Shown here piece by piece: positions 37,926-39,611 of a stretch of DNA of 39,611 nucleotides. Below the pieces are notes generated by a model that saw nothing but the letters and a program-made list of their open reading frames with translations, searched no databases and had not been told where the DNA came from. The DNA is taken from the NCBI RefSeq assembly GCF_001051235.1, contig NZ_CBTJ020000113.1, positions 1 through 39,611 on the forward strand, read 5' to 3'. Numbering within the stretch: the stretch's first letter is position 1; every line of letters begins with the position of its first letter. Both the position numbers and the translations under genes were made by a program. Source of the DNA: Candidatus Competibacter denitrificans Run_A_D11 (GTDB lineage: Bacteria > Pseudomonadota > Gammaproteobacteria > Competibacterales > Competibacteraceae).

Positions 37926-39611
37926 CTCCTAGAAAGAAGCTTATTGAAATCGCTCTGCCGCTGGTGGCTATCAATGTGGCGTCGGCGCGGGAGAAGTCGA
38001 TCCGCCACGGGCATCCTTCGACTTTGCATCTCTGGTGGGCGCGGCGGCCGTTGGCAGCGGCGCGGGCGGTGATCTTCGCCCAGATGGTGGATGACCCCTC
38101 GGGTCACCCGGAGCAGTTTCCGACCGATGAGGCCCAGGAGCAGGAGCGCCAGCGCCTGTTCCGGCTGATCGAGGAGTTGGTCAAGTGGGAAAATACCACC
38201 AATGAAACGGTGCTCCAGCAGGCGCGGGACGAGATCTGGCAAAGCTGGCGGGTAACCTGTGCGGAGAACCGGGATCATCCCCGTGCGGCGGAACTGTTCG
38301 ATCCGGAGAAGTTGCCGGCCTTCCACGATCCGTTCGCCGGCGGCGGGTCGTTGCCGCTGGAAGCGCAGCGGCTGGGGTTGGAAAGCTACGCCAGCGACCT
38401 GAATCCGGTGGCGGTGCTGATCAACAAGGCAATGATTGAGATTCCGCCCAAGTTTGCCGGGCGGGCACCGGTGAACCCGGAATCGCGGCGCAAATTGGGG
38501 GCATCCGGTTCATGGAAAGGGGCGCAAGGGCTGGCTGAGGATGTGCGCTATTACGGCAAGTGGATGCGCGATGAAGCTGAGAAGCGCATCGGGCACTTGT
38601 ATCCGAAGATCGAGATCACGGCGGACATGGCGAAGGAGCGGCCGGACTTGAAGCCGCTGGTGGGCCGCAAGCTGACGGTGATCGCCTGGCTGTGGGCGCG
38701 GACGGTGAAGAGTCCGAACCCGGCGTTTGCGCATGTGGACGTGCCTCTGGCTTCGACCTTCATGCTCTCGACAAAGGCGGGCAAGGAAGCGTATGTAGAG
38801 CCGGTGATCGAGGGTGATAGCTATCGATTCACGGTGAAGATAGGCAAGCCAAAGGATGCTGAGTCGGCCAAGAATGGAACCAAGCTAGCGGGTGCTAATT
38901 TTGTTTGCTTGATTTCCGGTGCACCGATTTCAGGTGATTACATTAGGGCAGAGGGCAAAGCCGGGCGCATGGGTGCGCGGATGATGGCCATTGTCGCTGA
39001 GGGTGAGCGCGGACGGTTTTATCTTGCGCCGACGCCGGAACACGAGGCTGTGGCGTGCCAGGCGAAGCCGGAGTGGAAGCCGGACGTCGAGTTTTTCCAG
39101 CAGGCGCTGGGATTCCGCGTCGGCAATTATGGGATGACGAAATGGAGTGATCTCTTCACGCCTCGTCAACTCGTAGTGTTGACCGCTTTCTCCGATCTAG
39201 TGCAGGAAACGTGTGAGCGGGTTATGCGTGATGGCTTCGTTGCTGGCTTGCCCGACGACGGCAAGCCCCTTGCCTCTATGGGTACCGGCGCAATGGCCTA
39301 TGCCAATGCGGTTGGGGTTTATCTAGCATTTGCGATATCCAAGGTAGCCAATATCGGCTCATCGATCGCGTCGTGGATGAATGACCGTGGGGCTTTTCGA
39401 GAGACCTTTGCCATGCAAGCATTACGAATGACTTGGGAGTTCGCAGAGGCAAATGCGTTTGCTGAGGCTGGCGGAAGTTTTGGGACTGCAATTGAGAAAG
39501 GCGCAATGGTAATTAATTTTTTTCCAAGTGCTCCCCAGGGTATTGCGTCCCAAGCTGATGCAGCAGCGAATGTGATTACTGCTGGAAAAGTTGTCTCTAT
39601 AGATCCACCCT
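37922..39611 (+). CDS. DUF1156 adenine-specific DNA methyltransferase (3' end outside window)
   Basis: 563 codons visible from ATG 37922 and open at the window edge. The N-terminal DUF1156 block RKKLIEIALPLVAINVASAR then EKSIRHGHPSTLHLWWARRP is unmistakable. Motif I is FHDPFAGGGSLPLEAQRLGL near residue 134 and SDLNPVAVLINKAM follows. The last visible residues are Asp-Pro-Pro, the beginning of the catalytic DPPY motif, whose aromatic residue lies just outside. These are large (usually around 900-1000 aa) N6-adenine methyltransferases of anti-phage loci with DUF3883 helicases. The genes expected next (e.g. a DUF499 ATPase) cannot be seen. Confidence 0.9.
   Translation, partial: MTPRKKLIEIALPLVAINVASAREKSIRHGHPSTLHLWWARRPLAAARAVIFAQMVDDPSGHPEQFPTDEAQEQERQRLFRLIEELVKWENTTNETVLQQARDEIWQSWRVTCAENRDHPRAAELFDPEKLPAFHDPFAGGGSLPLEAQRLGLESYASDLNPVAVLINKAMIEIPPKFAGRAPVNPESRRKLGASGSWKGAQGLAEDVRYYGKWMRDEAEKRIGHLYPKIEITADMAKERPDLKPLVGRKLTVIAWLWARTVKSPNPAFAHVDVPLASTFMLSTKAGKEAYVEPVIEGDSYRFTVKIGKPKDAESAKNGTKLAGANFVCLISGAPISGDYIRAEGKAGRMGARMMAIVAEGERGRFYLAPTPEHEAVACQAKPEWKPDVEFFQQALGFRVGNYGMTKWSDLFTPRQLVVLTAFSDLVQETCERVMRDGFVAGLPDDGKPLASMGTGAMAYANAVGVYLAFAISKVANIGSSIASWMNDRGAFRETFAMQALRMTWEFAEANAFAEAGGSFGTAIEKGAMVINFFPSAPQGIASQADAAANVITAGKVVSIDPP

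Noticed and set aside
1..39611. tRNA or rRNA genes as integration sites
   Set aside because: I looked for T-loop GTTCRANNC with matching acceptor stems and found no convincing cloverleaf.

Overview
The window looks like an accessory-rich stretch of a high-GC gammaproteobacterial genome or large plasmid. The housekeeping-type genes (LexA, YchJ, EVE, endonuclease I, SugE, DUF924, MOSC) are proteobacterial in style. A Competibacter-like background would fit, but that is a guess from overall gene style and not something I can prove here.

Region 1 (1-4.2 kb) is a partition module. A P1/SopA-type parA with an N-terminal HTH is followed by parB, with two copies of a perfect palindrome just 3' of parB as the probable centromere. 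Next comes a ProQ/FinO-type gene whose C-terminal half reads as a NERD domain and whose start is frameshifted. A non-coding stretch follows with a possible pseudoknotted RNA and a terminator facing the next operon.

Region 2 (4.6-14.4 kb) is a mostly minus-strand accessory cluster. It encodes a MoxR/CobS-type AAA+ ATPase, a WGR-domain protein, a DUF3150-type protein, a CobT-type VWA protein with an HExxH motif, and a possible annealing-type accessory protein, plus several small orphan genes. A UPF0175/DUF3368 (PIN) toxin-antitoxin pair lies at one end. Many genes here share an unusual feature: the Shine-Dalgarno sequence sits in the 3' arm of a short hairpin directly before the start codon. 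The WGR and DUF3150-type proteins also both end in Trp-Phe-Tyr.

Region 3 (14.5-18.3 kb) is the debris of a second replicon. It holds iteron-like direct repeats, a 425-aa protein with a possible TraI_2-type C terminus, a broken type Ib parA (5' end lost, internal deletion, in-frame stop) with its RHH-type partner, an HNH-like gene and an inverted pair of perfect DnaA boxes.

Region 4 (18.3-32.3 kb) is mainly chromosomal in character. It carries an SRAP protein, a VOC protein, LexA in a two-gene operon with a catalytically dead UmuD-like protein, a DUF4184-type protein and an EVE protein. An IS1182-family element with CTAG target duplication and an amber-interrupted transposase follows, then YchJ, a cupin, SugE, endonuclease I, a methyltransferase, thioesterases, a MOSC protein, DUF924, a Sel1 lipoprotein, a DUF4124 protein and several gene relics.

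Region 5 (32.5 kb to the end) is a defence island. It has an RHH gene, the 50-residue stump of a BPTD_3080-type helicase/nuclease, a large SNF2-type helicase with C-terminal DUF3883, a toxin-antitoxin-chaperone set (HigB-like, HigA-like, SecB-like) and a DUF1156 DNA methyltransferase that runs off the window. The SecB-like gene overlaps the methyltransferase start by ATGA, so the chaperone-dependent toxin-antitoxin is embedded in, and probably translationally coupled to, the modification gene. This is the most interesting system in the window.
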